Assembly: GCA_964628455.1 (NCBI GenBank) | Contig: CAZVPD010000002.1 | Coordinates: forward strand, 32,975-96,974 | Length of the DNA stretch: 64,000 nucleotides | Reading direction: 5' to 3' | From: JAQVWU01 sp964628455 | Lineage (GTDB): Bacteria; Bacillota; Clostridia; Oscillospirales; CAG-272 | In this document: in pieces, positions 35,673-44,435 of the stretch | Position numbering within the stretch: the stretch's first letter is position 1 | Layout of the letters: every line of letters starts with the position of its first letter | The notes under the pieces: model-generated | The model's database searches: none | The model's input: only the letters and a program-made list of their open reading frames with translations | Told to the model about the DNA's origin: nothing | Program-made: the position numbers and the translations under genes

Positions 35673-36344
35673 AAGAACTCCCGTCGCAATTGTATTTATA
35701 TACGAAAAACACTTATTCTATAATTATATAGTATTATTTCCGATTGTGATTCTGTTTCAGTTAAATTTTTTATGAATTTTTAAACAATCGACGAATACGG
35801 TCAAAATCCACGTTTGATTTTAATATGTTTATCTTCGCATTTATTTTGTGTTTTTTCGGTAAAATCGAATTCCAGCGGAAGGTCGTCAGGGATGTTTGAC
35901 TTAAAACAGCATTCTATTTGCGTTCATATCAAAACAAAATTCCCGGTCTTCATTTGAATCCGCCTTTTATCGTTTTATACAAATAACAGAATATACTAAA
36001 ACAAATGATAATAAATCGACAATATTACGAAAGGGTTAATGAATGATTCGTTCATTAACCCTAAAAAACCGCATAATTCCCGAAGTGTTTTTAATGATAC
36101 GGTTTATCTTTTATTTCAAGGCAGTTTACCTGCTTCCGGGTACCGCGGTTTTTATATACCGGCAAGGATATCCTGTTTGCGGATTTTTCAATACGAATAT
36201 AAAACCATATGCCTTTTGTTGCTTTGTACGGAAAGACCGGTCCGGTCATCGGTTTTGAATTTGAGGATGATTATTCGTCCTATCAGTTGAGAGCCGGATA
36301 ATAGAATCGGGATACAACGTATGTATCACCCGAAGCTGCGATTT
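35673..36344. other. Long intergenic region with possible decayed coding fragments
   Basis: These 672 bases hold no convincing intact gene. The minus strand keeps a gene-like fragment at 35801-35887 (28 codons reading DDLPLEFDFTEKT then a stop) and another at about 35903-35951 (EDREFCFDMNANRMLF). They are in different frames and interrupted by stops. The plus strand has a 30-codon open stretch at 36209-36301 (MPFVALYGKTGPVIGFEFED). A 29-base inverted repeat lies at 36033-36061. These may be remnants of lost genes; the origin is unknown. Confidence 0.4.
36033..36061. repeat. Perfect inverted repeat in the intergenic region
   Basis: An 11-bp perfect inverted repeat (GGGTTAATGAA and its complement) around a 7-base centre, extendable by a G-T and a G-C pair. 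No T tract follows on the plus strand and only a short one on the minus strand, so it could be an operator or a weak terminator for the methyltransferase gene ending at 36345. Confidence 0.6.
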
Positions 36345-37244
36345 TTATAAAGATCCGTTCAGTTTATTGACGGCTTCTCTCAATGCCCTGATATGTTCGG
36401 GTGTCGTTCCGCAGCAGCCGCCTATAATGTTTGCTCCGGCTTGAATGATGCTTTCCACATACTTTGCCATATCTTGCGGGCTTTCGGGGAAAAAATCCAC
36501 ACCGTTTCTGTTCTCGGGAAGCCCTGCATTTGCATGTACCAGGATCGGAATGTCCGTTGTACATGCCCTTATTTCTCTGACAATTTCAACCATAGATTCC
36601 ATACCGTTTCCGCAATTGGCGCCGACAATATCGGCTCCGGCTTCGATAACCGCTTTTGCGGCCGCGGCAGGAGAAACGCCCATCATGGTTCTGTAATCAT
36701 TCCGGATTGTTTTTTCAAAGGTAAAGGTGCAGATGATCTCCAAATTTGTATTTTCTTTAGCGGCTTTCACGGCGATTTCCGCTTCTTCCGTATCACTCAT
36801 TGTTTCAATACAAAGTGCATCGGCGCCGCCTTTCTCAAGCGCGACAGCCTGTTCTTTGAATGCCTCATATAATTCCTCTTCGGTTACTTCTTCGATAACA
36901 AGGAGTTTGCCGGTCGGACCGACAGAAGCGATGACCCATTTGTCGCCGGCTGCACGGCGGGATGCTCTGGCTGCAGCTTCGTTGATTTCCGCCGCTTTAT
37001 CTTCAAGTCTGTAATTCTTCAGTTTTAAGCGGTTTCCCCCGAAACTGTTTGATTCAACCATATCCGCACCGGCATCGATATAACTTTGAGCAATGGAACA
37101 AACATCATCAAAATGGCTGATACACCAGTATTCCGGACATTCACCCGGGTTCAAACCTTTTTTATATAAATAAGTTCCCCATGCGCCGTCTGAAACCAAT
37201 ATTTTCCCGCTCTTAACAGCATCGGTTATTTTTAATCTGGACAT
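36345..37244 (-). CDS. Homocysteine S-methyltransferase family protein
   Basis: A 299-residue zinc-dependent methyltransferase equivalent to the homocysteine-binding domain of MetH. The N-terminal SDGAWGTYLYKKG and VESNSFGGNRLKL match the family. The zinc cysteines lie in GANCGNG (Cys211) and GGCCGTTPEHI (Cys277, Cys278). The methyl donor could be a methylated corrinoid protein, such as the one encoded at 39044; this is inferred from proximity. The ATG at 37244 has a GAGG site; the longer frame to 37298 lacks one. It is transcribed divergently from the PocR-AraC regulator, suggesting control by that regulator. Confidence 0.88.
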   Translation of the reverse strand: MSRLKITDAVKSGKILVSDGAWGTYLYKKGLNPGECPEYWCISHFDDVCSIAQSYIDAGADMVESNSFGGNRLKLKNYRLEDKAAEINEAAARASRRAAGDKWVIASVGPTGKLLVIEEVTEEELYEAFKEQAVALEKGGADALCIETMSDTEEAEIAVKAAKENTNLEIICTFTFEKTIRNDYRTMMGVSPAAAAKAVIEAGADIVGANCGNGMESMVEIVREIRACTTDIPILVHANAGLPENRNGVDFFPESPQDMAKYVESIIQAGANIIGGCCGTTPEHIRALREAVNKLNGSL

Positions 37245-37757
37245 TAAACAGTACCTCGTCAGTAAAATTAATAAAGTGCGCCGAAGTTCGTATGACAATA
37301 AATTCTATTTGATGAAAATGCATATAAGCAATTGTATCTTTTTATTTTAAAATAATATTGTATTATCTTGCGATTTATATAAAATATTTTTGATTCTTAA
37401 AATAATGAGTATATAAATATTTTTACGTAACATAAGCAGGATGCCCGGATCAAGCAATGCCCGTATGTTCGCTTTTTTATTTATTTTTATATTTATAGCA
37501 GCAATATATCCGCACGGGAATACAGCACCTTATGATTGAATGAATGTTTTATTTTTATCTATTTCAGCTGTTTACAGATAAGCGATAACAACAAACAGCA
37601 TGGAATTCCGAGTGAATTTTAATAATATCGGATTAATACCAAAAATCATAAGAATATACCAATTTTAAAAAAATTAATGTGATATAATAAGAAAGATAAT
37701 ATAATTCTTTCCCCGACGAAATACATGCAGCATTTATCACTTAGTTAGGAGTTTTTC
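37245..37757. other. AT-rich divergent intergenic region
   Basis: About 510 bases between the divergent methyltransferase and regulator genes, very AT-rich. An extended -10 (TGATATAAT, hexamer at 37683-37688) lies about 70 bases upstream of the regulator, without a good -35. No riboswitch, ORF or repeat was recognised. It probably contains the binding site of the PocR-AraC protein. Confidence 0.5.
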
Positions 37758-39002
37758 ATGCCGGTGGTTTTATCCGATGATATCAAAAAACTGATGGGTG
37801 CTTTTTACAGACTGACCGAATGCGGTTGTATGGCAGCAGATTCCGCCGGGGAAATAATTTACTGCGACAGGTCATGTAACGGACATTGCCCGGTTTCAAT
37901 GGGAAACGACTGTGTGGCTGTCCATAAATACGCTGCTTTTCAGGCTCAAAGGTTTGGGGGACATTATATTTATTTCTGTCCTTCGGGATTTATTTTTATA
38001 TGCGCTCTTACCGGATACGAGGACCAGAATTTTTCACTGCTTGCGGGTCCCATCATGGCTACAGATAAAGAAAATCATATCTCATCTGATCTTACAGAAC
38101 CGTTCAGCGCCGAAACAGGCAGCAGTCCGGATCAGCATGAATATATAGATCATTTAAAATCATTTGCATCAGACAGAATCAACGATTTATCTGATATGCT
38201 TTCGGCCGTTGCCGGTTATATCGGGGGCGGTGAATTTACGAGACAGAATTACAGGCAGGAAAGATTACAGCAGCAAAAACAGATAAACGAATATATTCAA
38301 AGCATAAAGGCCCGTATGATTCTGGGAATAGACAACTTCAGTCCGTATCCGTATGATAAAGAAAAACAACTGATTTATGCGATCACAACCGGAAATGTCA
38401 TTGAAGCCAGGCGTTATTTAAATGAAATATTGGGTCATATTTTCTTTGCTTCGGCAAACAATCTCAATGCGATTAAAATCAGAGCGATGGAACTGACTGT
38501 ACTAATCTCCAGGGCAGCACTTGACGGCGGGGCTGATATGAATAACATATATCAGTTCAACCTGCAGTTTATTTCGGACTTTTTCAAACTTGAAACCATT
38601 GAGGATGTTTGTTTTGCTCTTACCGAAATCCTCAAAAAATTTTCCGAAGAGACTTTCCGTTTCGCCGAAGTCAAGCATGTTGATTTATTATCCAAGGCCG
38701 TCTCTTTCATCCGTACGAATTATATGCATAAAATAACGCTGGATGATGTGGCCGACCATATTTATTTATCCCCTTCTTATTTAAGCCGCATATTCAAGGA
38801 AGAGATGAAAACCAGTTTCAACAGTTACCTGAATGCGGTCCGTATCGAAAAAAGTAAAATACTGCTTCTTTCCGAGCAGCTCAGTATAGTTGAAATCGCG
38901 GAACTGGTCGGTTTTTTTGATCAGAGTTATTTTAACAAAGTATTTAAAAAGACAACCGGAACAACGCCGAAAAAATTCCGCGAACAAAAACGGAATCTTT
39001 AA
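37758..39002 (+). CDS. AraC family regulator with N-terminal PocR sensory domain
   Basis: A 414-residue transcription factor. Residues 1-150 form a PocR-type ligand domain: LMGAFYRLTECGCMAADSAG, then CNGHCPVSMGNDCVAVHKYA, HYIYFCPSGFIFICA and LLAGPIMATD. The C-terminal 100 residues are two AraC helix-turn-helix units: ITLDDVADHIYLSPSYLSRIFKEEM, and IVEIAELVGFFDQSYFNKVFKK followed by TGTTPKKFRE. PocR domains are associated with regulators of cobalamin-dependent and C1 or diol metabolism, so regulation of the flanking corrinoid protein and methyltransferase genes is likely. The cysteine-rich N-terminus (four Cys within about 25 residues) could hold a metal or sense redox. Confidence 0.88.
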   Translation: MPVVLSDDIKKLMGAFYRLTECGCMAADSAGEIIYCDRSCNGHCPVSMGNDCVAVHKYAAFQAQRFGGHYIYFCPSGFIFICALTGYEDQNFSLLAGPIMATDKENHISSDLTEPFSAETGSSPDQHEYIDHLKSFASDRINDLSDMLSAVAGYIGGGEFTRQNYRQERLQQQKQINEYIQSIKARMILGIDNFSPYPYDKEKQLIYAITTGNVIEARRYLNEILGHIFFASANNLNAIKIRAMELTVLISRAALDGGADMNNIYQFNLQFISDFFKLETIEDVCFALTEILKKFSEETFRFAEVKHVDLLSKAVSFIRTNYMHKITLDDVADHIYLSPSYLSRIFKEEMKTSFNSYLNAVRIEKSKILLLSEQLSIVEIAELVGFFDQSYFNKVFKKTTGTTPKKFREQKRNL

Positions 39003-39043
39003 TTTTAAGCACCACTATTTATATAAAATAAAAGGAGAAAACT

Positions 39044-39682
39044 ATGTCTATTTTAAATGAAATTTCCGAAAAACTGCAGGCGGGCAAAGCGAAGGAAGTA
39101 AAAGCACTCGTTGAACAGGCTGTTGCTGAAGGTTTTGGCGCTAAAGATATTCTTGATAACGGTCTTCTTGACGGCATGAATATCATCGGAGAAAAATTCA
39201 AAGTCAATGAAGTCTATGTACCCGAAGTTCTGATCGCTGCCCGTGCCATGAAAACAGGCGTCGAGGTGCTTAAACCCTATCTTATTTCGGCTAATGTTAA
39301 ACCCGCAGGCAAAGTCTGCATCGGGACCGTGAAGGGCGACCTTCACGATATCGGAAAAAATCTTGTTAAGATGATGATGGAAGGCAAGGGGATCGAAGTC
39401 GTTGACCTCGGAGTCGATGTCAGTCCCGAACAGTTTGTTGCTGCTGCGAAAGAACAAAACTGTCAGGTTATATGCTGCTCAGCTCTTCTTACGACAACTA
39501 TGGGCGCAATGAAGGATGTTGTTGACCTTTGTGTGGCGGAAGGAATACGCGACAAAGTTAAAATCATGATCGGCGGAGCTCCGATTACGGATGCTTACTG
39601 TAAATCGATAGGAGCTGACGCATATACTTCCGATGCCGCGTCCGGTTCCGATATCGCTCTTAAATTCTGTCTCGGCGCATAA
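39044..39682 (+). CDS. Corrinoid (B12-binding) methyl-carrier protein
   Basis: A 212-residue two-domain corrinoid protein of the MtaC/MtbC/MtvC type. Residues 1-85 are the helical cap; the Rossmann-like B12 domain follows. The cobalt-binding D-x-H-x-x-G occurs in KGDLHDIGKNLVKM (His101). The nucleotide-tail elements VICCSALLTTTM and IGGAPITDAYCKSIGADAY are conserved. It carries a methyl group from a substrate-specific methyltransferase to homocysteine or tetrahydrofolate. No substrate-specific partner (MtaB, MttB or MtvB type) is in the window. An AAAGGAG site precedes the ATG at 39044. It follows the regulator by 41 bases. Confidence 0.93.
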   Translation: MSILNEISEKLQAGKAKEVKALVEQAVAEGFGAKDILDNGLLDGMNIIGEKFKVNEVYVPEVLIAARAMKTGVEVLKPYLISANVKPAGKVCIGTVKGDLHDIGKNLVKMMMEGKGIEVVDLGVDVSPEQFVAAAKEQNCQVICCSALLTTTMGAMKDVVDLCVAEGIRDKVKIMIGGAPITDAYCKSIGADAYTSDAASGSDIALKFCLGA

Positions 39683-39697
39683 CTTTTATTATTTATG

Positions 39698-39745
39698 AAT
39701 GATCCCCCCGCATGATTTTCACATGCGGGGGGATCATTCTTCCGG
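39698..39745 (+). terminator. Strong hairpin after the corrinoid protein gene
   Basis: A perfect 17-bp stem (39698-39714 with 39722-39738), including a run of six C/G pairs, and a 7-nt loop, 15 bases after the stop. The following T tract is short (TCTTCC), but the stem is very stable. Confidence 0.8.
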
Positions 39746-39866
39746 TATTTTGTTGATGCAGACCGTTAAAAAATGCAGCAGAGCCGTTTTACAGACGGAG
39801 TAAAGGCAGCTTATGAAATATTTCTTTCGGGGATTTACACATGATTTTATATTTACAATCTGTATG

Positions 39867-39895
39867 TTGACATGAATGCTTATTATACCTATAAT
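39867..39895 (+). promoter_or_regulatory. Consensus sigma-A promoter for the lipoprotein-cysteine desulfurase unit
   Basis: A perfect TTGACA (39867-39872), 17-base spacer and perfect TATAAT (39890-39895), 32 bases before the ATG at 39928. Confidence 0.88.
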
Positions 39896-39927
39896 AAACA
39901 TAAAAACAATATACTGAGGATATATAA

Positions 39928-40551
39928 ATGAAAATAAAATCGATGCTTCTTCTTATGATTCTGCTTTTTTCCGTTTTTTATGTGTCGTGCAATAACAAAG
40001 ACAACTGGTTTCCCAAAGGTATGAAAAAAATATCTACGGACGCAGTCGATTATACCATGTTTGTTCCGGACAGCTGGACAGTTGATATATCAACCGGAGT
40101 TGTCTCCGCGTATGTGACGGCAACCGACCGTTCAAATATAACGATGGTCGCTTTTAATCTGCAGAATGACGACAATGACATGACCGCAGAGGAATACTGG
40201 GATAAATACGAAAGCGAACTCCGTCAGACCCTGCCGGATATGCAGTTTTCCGCACTAAACGAAACATCGGCGGAAATTGATCCGGCTGCTGAGACTGCGG
40301 TAGAATCTTCTGCCGGCGAAAAGCAGGAAACAGGAGAATATGTGCCGGTTTCCATGCTTCTCGGCGGATTTACGGCAAATAAATATGTATATACCGCTTC
40401 GGTCACAGGTGTCACATATAAATATATGCAGGTGATATGTATAAGGGGCGGTATCGCATATTTGTTTACCTATACGACGATCCCCGAAAATTTTGATATT
40501 CATTTGCCCGAAGTTGAGAGAATACTCGAAAATTTTAGTTTTAACAGCTGA
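39928..40551 (+). CDS. Lipoprotein with PsbP/DcrB-like fold, unknown function
   Basis: A 207-residue predicted lipoprotein: signal MKIKSMLLLMILLFSVFYVSC with the lipid-modified Cys in VSC. The mature part opens with YTMFVPDSWTVD, a phrase typical of PsbP- and DcrB-like domains. It contains a 35-residue acidic insertion (about residues 110-145), and ends with FTYTTIPENFDIHLPEVERILENFSF, also typical of that fold. The role is unknown; such proteins often accompany transporters or thiol chemistry. A TGAGGA site precedes the ATG, and the cysteine desulfurase gene follows after two bases. Confidence 0.78.
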   Translation: MKIKSMLLLMILLFSVFYVSCNNKDNWFPKGMKKISTDAVDYTMFVPDSWTVDISTGVVSAYVTATDRSNITMVAFNLQNDDNDMTAEEYWDKYESELRQTLPDMQFSALNETSAEIDPAAETAVESSAGEKQETGEYVPVSMLLGGFTANKYVYTASVTGVTYKYMQVICIRGGIAYLFTYTTIPENFDIHLPEVERILENFSFNS

Positions 40552-40553
40552 TT

Positions 40554-41693
40554 ATGATTTATCTTGACAACAGTGCCACGACTGTTATTTCAAATCCGGC
40601 AATGCGTAAAATGCAGGAAGCAGCTGCTGAAATCTGGGGGAATCCGTCATCCGTTCATGCTTTCGGGATGGCTGCGGGACATATTCTGGAAGAGGCGCGG
40701 AAAAACATTCTTTCTGCACTCGGGATCCATGATAAAAACAGCGGACGTCTTGTTTTTTGCGGCAGCGGAACCGAAGCGAATAATCTGGCCGTTTTCGGGA
40801 CTGCATATGCAAAGGCAAACTTACGGCGGAAAAGGATCATCACCGATGACAGTCAGCATCCGTCGGTAATTTCACCGCTGGACAGACTCGGACAGGAAAA
40901 TTTCGAGATTATACGCATACGCACATCGAATGGCAGAATTGACACCGAAATGCTCGAAAAAGCGGTAAACGCCGATACGATATTAGTGACCGTTATGCTT
41001 GTCAATAATGAAACCGGCGCTCGGTATGATGTGGAAAACGTCTTTACGCTGGTCAAAAAAATAAATCCCGCCGCCGTGTGCCATACAGATGCCGTTCAGG
41101 CATTTAAAAAAATCAAATTCTCGCCGGATTCGCTTCACGCGGATTTGGTTTCTATCAGCGGACATAAGATCCATGCACCGAAAGGGATCGGCGCTCTCTA
41201 TATAACCGATCATATGGTCAGGTCAAAAAAAATCATACCGGTCATTTACGGCGGGGGACAGGAAGACGGATTCCGTTCCGGTACCGAAAATATACCCGGT
41301 ATTGCCGCATTCGGAGAAGCAGTCAAAGCAGAATTTGATACAGAAGCGGTGTTCGCGATACGGCAGCATCTTCTTTCGCATCTTCCGGATGATATTCTTG
41401 TAAATATACCCGATGTTTTTGCTCCGCATATTATCAGTCTTACTCTTCCGCGGATAAAAAGCGAGACGATGACGCGTTTTTTATCCGAAAGCAATATTTA
41501 TATATCAAACGGTTCAGCCTGTTCGTCGCACAGCGGACGTGTCAGTCCCGCACTGCTTTCATTCGGACTCACCAAAGCTCAGGCTGACTGTACCGTACGC
41601 GTCAGTCTGTGCGGACGTGAATCCTTCACGGATATTGATTTTTTTATCGACGTATTATCAAGAGGATTAAAATCATTGATCCGAACCAAATAG
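40554..41693 (+). CDS. Cysteine desulfurase (NifS/IscS family)
   Basis: A 379-residue PLP enzyme releasing sulfur from cysteine. N-terminal MIYLDNSATTVISNPAMRKM; PLP lysine in SISGHKIHAPKGIGALY near residue 203; catalytic cysteine in SNGSACSSHSGRVSPAL near residue 325. No IscU, ThiI or SUF gene is adjacent, so whether the sulfur goes to Fe-S clusters or tRNA is open. The hydrogenase operon downstream needs many Fe-S clusters, which makes a cluster role plausible but unproven. The start is coupled to the lipoprotein stop two bases upstream. Confidence 0.92.
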   Translation: MIYLDNSATTVISNPAMRKMQEAAAEIWGNPSSVHAFGMAAGHILEEARKNILSALGIHDKNSGRLVFCGSGTEANNLAVFGTAYAKANLRRKRIITDDSQHPSVISPLDRLGQENFEIIRIRTSNGRIDTEMLEKAVNADTILVTVMLVNNETGARYDVENVFTLVKKINPAAVCHTDAVQAFKKIKFSPDSLHADLVSISGHKIHAPKGIGALYITDHMVRSKKIIPVIYGGGQEDGFRSGTENIPGIAAFGEAVKAEFDTEAVFAIRQHLLSHLPDDILVNIPDVFAPHIISLTLPRIKSETMTRFLSESNIYISNGSACSSHSGRVSPALLSFGLTKAQADCTVRVSLCGRESFTDIDFFIDVLSRGLKSLIRTK

Positions 41694-41842
41694 AAGCGTC
41701 TTTTGTCGGAATACCAAAGGCAATAAAATCGGAATCAATATACGGACTCTGATTCCGGTATGCGCTTTATGCGGATATCATCACGGACGTTCCGATCCAA
41801 CGCATAACTGCCTTTTCAGGTTATATTCAAAACACACAAAAA

Positions 41843-41866
41843 GCGGGATAAATCCCGTCTTTTTTT
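41843..41866 (+). terminator. Rho-independent terminator after the cysteine desulfurase gene
   Basis: A GCGGGA/TCCCGT stem with a TAAA loop is followed by TCTTTTTTT and preceded by an A run, about 150 bases after the desulfurase stop. Confidence 0.8.
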
Positions 41867-41971
41867 GTGAGATTGTTAACTATTAACACTACTATTCAAT
41901 CAAATTTGCATAAAGTATAAAAAATTGATAAATTTTTTAACATATGTATAGCTTTTTTGAAGGAATCATAG

Positions 41972-42025
41972 TATAATATACAGAATCGTGATTATATATT
42001 TATGTTGTGATAACAACATGGGAGG
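41972..42025 (+). promoter_or_regulatory. Hydrogenase operon leader: -10 box, palindrome and ribosome-binding site
   Basis: TATAAT at 41972-41977 has no recognisable -35 at 16-18 bases, which suggests an activated or alternative promoter. An 18-base perfect palindrome, ATGTTGT-GATA-ACAACAT (42002-42019), lies directly before GGGAGG (42020-42025). It could be an operator or a leader hairpin controlling access to the hydC ribosome-binding site. Confidence 0.55.
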
Positions 42026-42037
42026 ACAGATTAAACA

Positions 42038-42529
42038 ATGAAAAAGAAACCGACCACAGTCGTATTTCACGGTACGACCGAGCAGGAAAAGGAATTACTT
42101 GCAGTCATTGAAAATTATCGCGGAGTTAAGGGGTCTATGATGCCCATTCTCCAGGAGGCTCAGGACATATACGGATATCTGCCGGTCGAGGTTCAGAAAA
42201 TTATTGCCGACAATACCGGTGTATCGGCTGAGGAGATATACGGAATCATATCGTTCTATTCGCAGTTTAAATTGAATCCCAAGGGTGAGATATCCATTTC
42301 GGTCTGTCTGGGGACAGCCTGCTATGTTAAAGGTGCACTTCATGTGCTGGAACATATAAAAGAAAAATTAGGTCTTGAGACCGGCGGTACATCACCTGAC
42401 GGCAGATATTCGCTGGACGCTACCCGTTGTATCGGTGCGTGCGGATTGGCCCCGGTTATGATCATTAACGACGATGTTTACGGCAGAATAAAAAAAGATG
42501 AAATTGACGACATCATTTCGAAATACTGA
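42038..42529 (+). CDS. hydC: Hydrogenase/NADH dehydrogenase thioredoxin-like [2Fe-2S] subunit (HydC/NuoE-like)
   Basis: A 163-residue subunit of the NuoE family. The N-terminal helical part (GSMMPILQEAQDIYGYLP) precedes a thioredoxin-like [2Fe-2S] domain with cysteines in SVCLGTACYVKGA (C-x4-C) and ATRCIGACGLAPVM (C-x3-C). In trimeric [FeFe] hydrogenases this subunit relays electrons next to the flavin subunit. It is the first gene of the hydCBA operon. GGGAGG lies 12 bases before the ATG. The length is typical. Confidence 0.94.
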   Translation: MKKKPTTVVFHGTTEQEKELLAVIENYRGVKGSMMPILQEAQDIYGYLPVEVQKIIADNTGVSAEEIYGIISFYSQFKLNPKGEISISVCLGTACYVKGALHVLEHIKEKLGLETGGTSPDGRYSLDATRCIGACGLAPVMIINDDVYGRIKKDEIDDIISKY

Positions 42530-42553
42530 TGGCGCGGAGGATAGATAAAATAT

Positions 42554-44413
42554 ATGAAAACAATAGACGATATTAAAACGATTAAAGATAAATCCAAAGC
42601 AGTCATATCTCTTGAAGGCAGACAAAAAATACGCGTCGTAGTCGGTATGGCAACCTGTGGAATCGCCGCAGGCGCGGGCAATGTATTTGAAGTTATAAAA
42701 GATGAAGTTAAAAAAGCAAAACTCACCGAAGATGTTATTTTGTCGCAGACCGGCTGCGTCGGCATATGCCAGTATGAACCGATTGTTGAAATATATGATG
42801 CCGGAGGAACGAGAACGACATATGTAAACATGGACGCCGCACGAGCCAGAAAAGTGACGGCGGAGCATATCAAAACGGGTCATATCGTTACGGAATACAC
42901 GATAGGCGCGGCAAACGGTGAGAATGTCGCTTCCGTTACGGATACTAAATTCATGAAGAAACAAAAGCGCGTCGCTCTGCGTAATTGCGGTATAATAGAT
43001 CCCGAACAAATCGACGAATACATTGCCATGGACGGATATCAGGCGCTGCATAAAGTCATCACGGAAATGACTCCTGCGGAGCTGATTAAATATATTTTCG
43101 ATTCGGGCCTTCGCGGCAGAGGAGGAGCGGGTTTTCCTACCGGTTTAAAATGGAAGTTCGCAGCCGCTTCGGTCAGCGATAAAAAATATGTCTGCTGCAA
43201 TGCCGACGAAGGCGACCCGGGCGCTTTCATGGACCGTTCGGTGCTTGAAGGAGATCCGCATTGTTTACTTGAAGCTATGGCCATCGCAGGATACGCAATA
43301 GGTTCCGATGAGGGTTATATCTATGTCAGAGCAGAATATCCGACAGCTATCGCACGTCTGAAAATTGCTATCGCTCAGGCCGAAGAATACGGTATGCTCG
43401 GGAACGGAATTTTCGGTACTGATTTTAATTTTAAACTTTCCCTGCGTTTGGGTGCCGGCGCGTTCGTATGCGGAGAAGAAACAGCGTTGATGACTTCGAT
43501 TGAAGGCAACCGCGGTGAACCCCGCCTGCGTCCGCCTTTTCCGGCAGTAAAAGGATTGTTCGGAAAACCTACTATTCTGAATAATGTCGAAACATACGCC
43601 AATATCTCTCAGATTATTCTTAACGGTCTTGACTGGTTCACCGGTATGGGTACGGAAAAATCAAGGGGGACAAAAGTGTTTGCCCTCGGGGGGAAAATAA
43701 CAAACACGGGTCTTGTCGAAATTCCTATGGGTACACCGCTTCGCGAAGTCATCGAAGAAATCGGCGGAGGAATACCGGACGGTAAACTTTTCAAAGCGGC
43801 TCAGACCGGAGGACCGTCGGGCGGATGCATTCCCGCTTCGCTGATTGATATTCCCATCGAATATGATACGCTTATCGCTATAGGTTCGATGATGGGGTCG
43901 GGCGGACTTATTGTTATGGATGAAGATAACTGTATGGTTGACATTGCCCGTTTCTTTTTGGATTTTACCGTTGACGAATCATGCGGAAAGTGCACTCCCT
44001 GCCGTATCGGCACGCGCAGACTGCTTGAACTTCTCGATAAGATCATCGCGGGGAACGGCGAACTGAAAGATATCGATAAACTGGATGAATTGTGCAATTA
44101 TATTAAAGCGGCGTCGCTTTGCGGATTGGGTCAGACAGCGCCGAATCCCGTGCTTTCAACACTGCGCTATTTTAAAGACGAATACATCGCACATATTACG
44201 GATAAAAGATGTCCGTCGGGTGTTTGCAAAAATCTTCTGAGATATCTGATCATCGAAGCAAAATGCAGGGGCTGTTCCGCCTGTGCAAGGGTATGCCCGG
44301 CCGGTGCGATCACAGGTGAATTAAAAAAGACATACAGGATAGATGACTCAAAATGTATCAAATGCGGGGCTTGTATGGAAAAATGCAAATTCGGCGCCAT
44401 TATAAAAAAATAA
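42554..44413 (+). CDS. hydB: Hydrogenase flavin/NADH-binding subunit (HydB/NuoF-like)
   Basis: A 619-residue subunit. It has an N-terminal [2Fe-2S] thioredoxin-like domain (ATCGIAAGAG, TGCVGICQYEP), then the NuoF core: FMN and NADH binding in GRGGAGFPTGLKWKF and CNADEGDPGAFMDRSVLEGD. The [4Fe-4S] motif is ESCGKCTPCRIG near residue 480. Two C-terminal ferredoxin clusters follow: CRGCSACARVCPAGAI and CIKCGACMEKCKFGAI. This domain set matches HydB of electron-bifurcating hydrogenases (Thermotoga, Acetobacterium), where NADH and ferredoxin oxidation are coupled. A GGAGG site lies upstream. Confidence 0.95.
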   Translation: MKTIDDIKTIKDKSKAVISLEGRQKIRVVVGMATCGIAAGAGNVFEVIKDEVKKAKLTEDVILSQTGCVGICQYEPIVEIYDAGGTRTTYVNMDAARARKVTAEHIKTGHIVTEYTIGAANGENVASVTDTKFMKKQKRVALRNCGIIDPEQIDEYIAMDGYQALHKVITEMTPAELIKYIFDSGLRGRGGAGFPTGLKWKFAAASVSDKKYVCCNADEGDPGAFMDRSVLEGDPHCLLEAMAIAGYAIGSDEGYIYVRAEYPTAIARLKIAIAQAEEYGMLGNGIFGTDFNFKLSLRLGAGAFVCGEETALMTSIEGNRGEPRLRPPFPAVKGLFGKPTILNNVETYANISQIILNGLDWFTGMGTEKSRGTKVFALGGKITNTGLVEIPMGTPLREVIEEIGGGIPDGKLFKAAQTGGPSGGCIPASLIDIPIEYDTLIAIGSMMGSGGLIVMDEDNCMVDIARFFLDFTVDESCGKCTPCRIGTRRLLELLDKIIAGNGELKDIDKLDELCNYIKAASLCGLGQTAPNPVLSTLRYFKDEYIAHITDKRCPSGVCKNLLRYLIIEAKCRGCSACARVCPAGAITGELKKTYRIDDSKCIKCGACMEKCKFGAIIKK

Positions 44414-44435
44414 GAAGGGGAATATGGGAATATAA

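Larger units (their letters stand above)
41694..42037. other. Intergenic region before the hydrogenase operon
   Basis: These 344 bases contain an 8-bp inverted repeat (41730-41757, CGGAATCA/TGATTCCG), a terminator (41843-41866), a GTTAACTATTAAC palindrome (41875-41887), a TATAAT at 41972-41977 and an 18-base palindrome (42002-42019). No ORF is supported. Confidence 0.6.

Noticed and set aside
36039..36290. An 83-codon plus-strand open frame in the long intergenic region
   Set aside because: No ribosome-binding site, it starts inside the inverted repeat, and its translation has no recognisable pattern.
41875..41887. GTTAACTATTAAC palindrome as a Rex operator for the hyd operon
   Set aside because: The half-site spacing is one base short of the Rex consensus and it lies about 85 bases upstream of the -10 box.
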